Shown: positions 5,804 through 7,173 of the stretch, piece after piece
How positions within the stretch are numbered: the first letter of the stretch is position 1
How the letters are laid out: every line of letters begins with the position of its first letter
NCBI GenBank assembly: GCA_964243295.1
Contig: CAXTEJ010000092.1
Coordinates: 1 to 7,173 of the forward strand
DNA length: 7,173 bases
Direction: 5' to 3'
From: CAXTEJ01 sp964243295
GTDB taxonomy: Bacteria > Actinomycetota > Actinomycetes > Actinomycetales > Angustibacteraceae
Made by a program: the position numbers and the translations under genes
The notes under the pieces: generated by a model
What the model was told of the DNA's origin: nothing
Databases searched by the model: none
What the model saw: the letters and a program-made list of their open reading frames with translations, nothing else

Positions 5804-6170
5804 GGGGGTGACAGGTCTCGACTCCGGATGTCGGGACAGGGGAAGCGGGCCGAGGAAGGCGACGATGATCTCGAAAACCAACAACGTCGCACAACACACA
5901 AGCGCCGACACCAGTCCGCGCGCGTACGCCCTCGCTGCCTAGCAGCTAGAGCGTCGCTGTCAGCCCAGGAGCGCCTCCGGCCTGGGACCTGGCATCGCTA
6001 GGAGGACCACCACCCGCCACGGCCACGGGGGCGGGTGGTGAATTCACGTGGCTGAGCCCGTTCCCGGCTTGCTGGCGTGACCGGGAGGGCCGAGAAACGC
6101 ACAGCCAGCTGCGCCCGGAGAAGCCCTGTTCAGGTACCGGAGGACGCGGGTTCGATTCCCGCCACCTCCA
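5804..6170 (+). ncRNA. ssrA: Transfer-messenger RNA (tmRNA, SsrA)
   Basis: This one-piece tmRNA of 367 encoded bases rescues stalled ribosomes and adds a degradation tag. Acceptor stem: GGGGGTG (5804-5810) pairs with CACCTCC (6163-6169), with a G-U third pair (5806-6167), the identity element for alanyl-tRNA synthetase; A6170 is the discriminator. The 3' CCA is not encoded (CGC follows), so it must be added. T arm: GCGGG-TTCGATT-CCCGC (6146-6162). The long helix joining the two halves is visible as CTCCGG 5822-5827 with CCGGAG 6137-6142, and ACAGGG 5836-5841 with CCCTGT 6124-6129. A perfect 11-bp stem (6008-6018 with 6030-6040) belongs to the pseudoknot region. The tag frame starts at GCA 5889 after the GTC triplet, as in E. 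coli (GTCGCA). Its partner smpB is upstream, and a strong terminator follows at 6177. No split or permuted arrangement is seen. Confidence 0.96.
5889..5942 (+). other. tmRNA tag-peptide reading frame
   Basis: From the resume codon GCA 5889-5891 the frame reads 17 codons, AQHTSADTSPRAYALAA, then TAG 5940-5942. The terminal YALAA is the classical degron read by Clp proteases in bacteria. The first tagged residue would be the alanine carried by tmRNA itself, followed by this sequence. Placement of the resume codon rests on the upstream GTC triplet, on GCN being the usual resume codon, and on the frame of ALAA-stop. Confidence 0.88.
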
Positions 6171-6176
6171 CGCACG

Positions 6177-6214
6177 GCGAACGGCCTCGGACCACCCGGT
6201 CCGGGGCCGTTCGC
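6177..6214 (+). terminator. Intrinsic-type terminator hairpin after ssrA
   Basis: Bases 6177-6193 pair with 6198-6214 over 17 bp without a bulge. Only one pair is a wobble (U6187-G6204), and the loop is ACCC. The stem starts six bases after the tmRNA discriminator base. No U-tract follows, as is common for hairpin terminators in high-GC actinobacteria. It separates ssrA from aqpZ. Confidence 0.85.
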
Positions 6215-6239
6215 GCGTCCGGCGTCCGGCCACGAGGGC

Positions 6240-6267
6240 TTGCGCTGCGTGACCAGGCCCCTACGAT
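6240..6267 (+). promoter_or_regulatory. Predicted aqpZ promoter (TTGCGC - 16 bp - TACGAT)
   Basis: TTGCGC (6240-6245) and TACGAT (6262-6267) are separated by 16 bases and resemble a vegetative sigma factor promoter. The start point would be near 6274, giving a 5' leader of about 40 bases. It lies after the ssrA terminator, which fits independent transcription of aqpZ. Confidence 0.5.
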
Positions 6268-6313
6268 CGCCAGCGACGACCGACCGAGCAGTCCCGTGTC
6301 CCTGGAGCCCGGC

Positions 6314-7144
6314 ATGAAGCTCGTCCACCGCCTGTCCGCCGAGTTCCTCGGCACGTTCTGGCTCGTCCTCGGCGGGTGCGGCGCCGCGGTCCTCGCCGCC
6401 GGCGTCCCCGACGTCGGCATCGGCCTGCTCGGGGTGTCGCTCGCGTTCGGCCTCACCGTGCTGACCATGGCGTACGCCGTGGGCCACGTCTCGGGCGGGC
6501 ACTTCAACCCGGCGGTCACCGTCGGGCTGGTGCTCGGCCGTCGCTTCGACGCGAAGGACGCCCTGCCGTACGTCGTCACGCAGGTGGTGGCGGCGGTCGC
6601 GGCCGCCGCCGTGCTGTTCGTGGTGGCCAACGGCAAGGACGGCTTCACGACCGCCGACGGGTTCGCCGCGAACGGCTACGGCGCGCACTCACCGGACGGC
6701 TACAGCCTGACCTCGGCGCTGGTCATCGAGGTCGTGCTGACGGCCGGCTTCCTGCTCGTCATCCTCGGCGTGACCGACCGTCGCGCGCCCAAGGGCTTCG
6801 GCCCGCTCGCGATCGGGCTGGCCCTCACCCTCATCCACCTCATCAGCATCCCGGTGACGAACACCTCGGTGAACCCGGCGCGCTCGACCGGTCAGGCGCT
6901 GTTCGTCGGCGACTGGGCGCTCGCCCAGCTCTGGCTGTTCTGGCTGGCGCCGCTGCTCGGGGCCGCCGTGGCCGGCCTCGCCTACCGCTTCATCACCGGC
7001 GAGAGCGGCGTGGAGCCGGTCGCGACGACGGGCCAGGACCCCGACAGCGCCGTCACGACCGCCGGCGAGCAGGGCTCGGCGCGCGGCCGCGAGGCCGTCG
7101 CGGACTCGCGGCGCCGCACGGGCGCGCGCACCAAGCGGCGCTGA
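6314..7144 (+). CDS. aqpZ: Aquaporin Z (water channel, MIP family)
   Basis: 276-residue integral membrane channel for rapid water flow across the cell membrane. ATG 6314 is chosen because GGAG (6304-6307) stands six bases upstream and the protein then starts like E. coli AqpZ (AEFLGTFWLVLGGCGAAVLAAG). The same frame stays open upstream into the tmRNA gene, but that part is not protein-like. Two half-helix signatures are present: NPA at 65-67 (SGGHFNPAVT) and NPAR at 187-190 (NTSVNPARST). The narrow-filter residues match the water-selective type: Phe45, His175, Thr184 and Arg190. There are about six membrane helices, with GFLLVI and LIHLISIPVTNTS as in AqpZ. Family members are usually near 230 residues; this one carries about 40 extra C-terminal residues, first Gly/Asp/Thr-rich and then strongly basic, ending RRRTGARTKRR. 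The gene has its own likely promoter and is preceded by the ssrA terminator. Confidence 0.96.
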   Translation: MKLVHRLSAEFLGTFWLVLGGCGAAVLAAGVPDVGIGLLGVSLAFGLTVLTMAYAVGHVSGGHFNPAVTVGLVLGRRFDAKDALPYVVTQVVAAVAAAAVLFVVANGKDGFTTADGFAANGYGAHSPDGYSLTSALVIEVVLTAGFLLVILGVTDRRAPKGFGPLAIGLALTLIHLISIPVTNTSVNPARSTGQALFVGDWALAQLWLFWLAPLLGAAVAGLAYRFITGESGVEPVATTGQDPDSAVTTAGEQGSARGREAVADSRRRTGARTKRR

Positions 7145-7173
7145 CGGCCGGGCGCTGACGGCCGGGCGCTGAC
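7138..7173 (+). repeat. 14-bp tandem repeat overlapping the aqpZ stop codon
   Basis: The unit GCGCTGACGGCCGG occurs at 7138-7151 and 7152-7165, and the first eight bases of a third copy reach the window edge at 7173, so the array may continue. Copies are identical. The first copy includes the aqpZ stop TGA (7142-7144). Because 14 is not a multiple of three, the TGA of successive copies (7142, 7156, 7170) falls in each of the three forward frames. Confidence 0.9.

Noticed and set aside
6077..6313. Upstream extension of the aqpZ frame to an ATG at 6077
   Set aside because: It would lie inside the tmRNA gene and cross its terminator. AqpZ homology and a ribosome site both place the start at 6314.
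6130..6313. Integration site for a mobile element at the 3' end of ssrA
   Set aside because: ssrA is a known insertion target, but no integrase, no repeated copy of the 3' end and no foreign-looking sequence follows. A terminator and aqpZ come directly after.

Overview
This is very GC-rich DNA (clearly above 70% by eye) with strong G/C preference at third codon positions, GTG starts and an actinobacterial-type tmRNA. The host is most likely a high-GC actinomycete. I cannot name the genus from sequence alone. All recognised genes lie on the + strand, and the long open frames on the - strand and in other + frames are composition shadows.

Layout: (1) 2-466, the 3' end of an M23 (LytM-type) peptidoglycan peptidase gene. 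(2) 496-1023, smpB, the protein partner of tmRNA. (3) 1024-1264, an intergenic stretch with a strong hairpin just upstream of the next ribosome binding site. (4) 1265-3175, a secreted subtilisin-family (S8) serine protease with an intact catalytic site and a C-terminal array of 20 tryptophans spaced exactly five residues apart. (5) 3212-5746, a membrane-anchored GAF-GGDEF-EAL protein predicted to make and/or break cyclic di-GMP. (6) 5804-6170, ssrA (tmRNA), with a G-U pair at the third acceptor position and an encoded tag AQHTSADTSPRAYALAA. (7) 6177-6214, a 17-bp terminator hairpin. (8) 6314-7144, an AqpZ-type water channel with an extra basic C-terminal tail. (9) 7138-7173, a 14-bp tandem repeat that overlaps the aqpZ stop codon and runs off the window edge.

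How the genes fit together: smpB and ssrA supply the two dedicated parts of trans-translation (ribosome rescue and tagging for proteolysis). They lie under 5 kb apart, in the same orientation, and each is preceded by the same 8-mer TAGACTGG, which resembles an actinobacterial -10 element. Between them sit the protease and the c-di-GMP enzyme, separated by only 36 bases and so possibly co-transcribed. The M23 gene directly before smpB fits an arrangement I recall from actinobacteria (ftsE-ftsX-M23 peptidase-smpB), but ftsEX would lie outside the window.

The core genes are ordinary. The least ordinary element is the Trp-pentad C-terminal domain of the protease and its pairing with a c-di-GMP enzyme. 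Next come the short Arg/Ser mini-ORFs overlapping the smpB and GGDEF-EAL start codons, and the 14-bp repeat that puts a stop in every forward frame after aqpZ.
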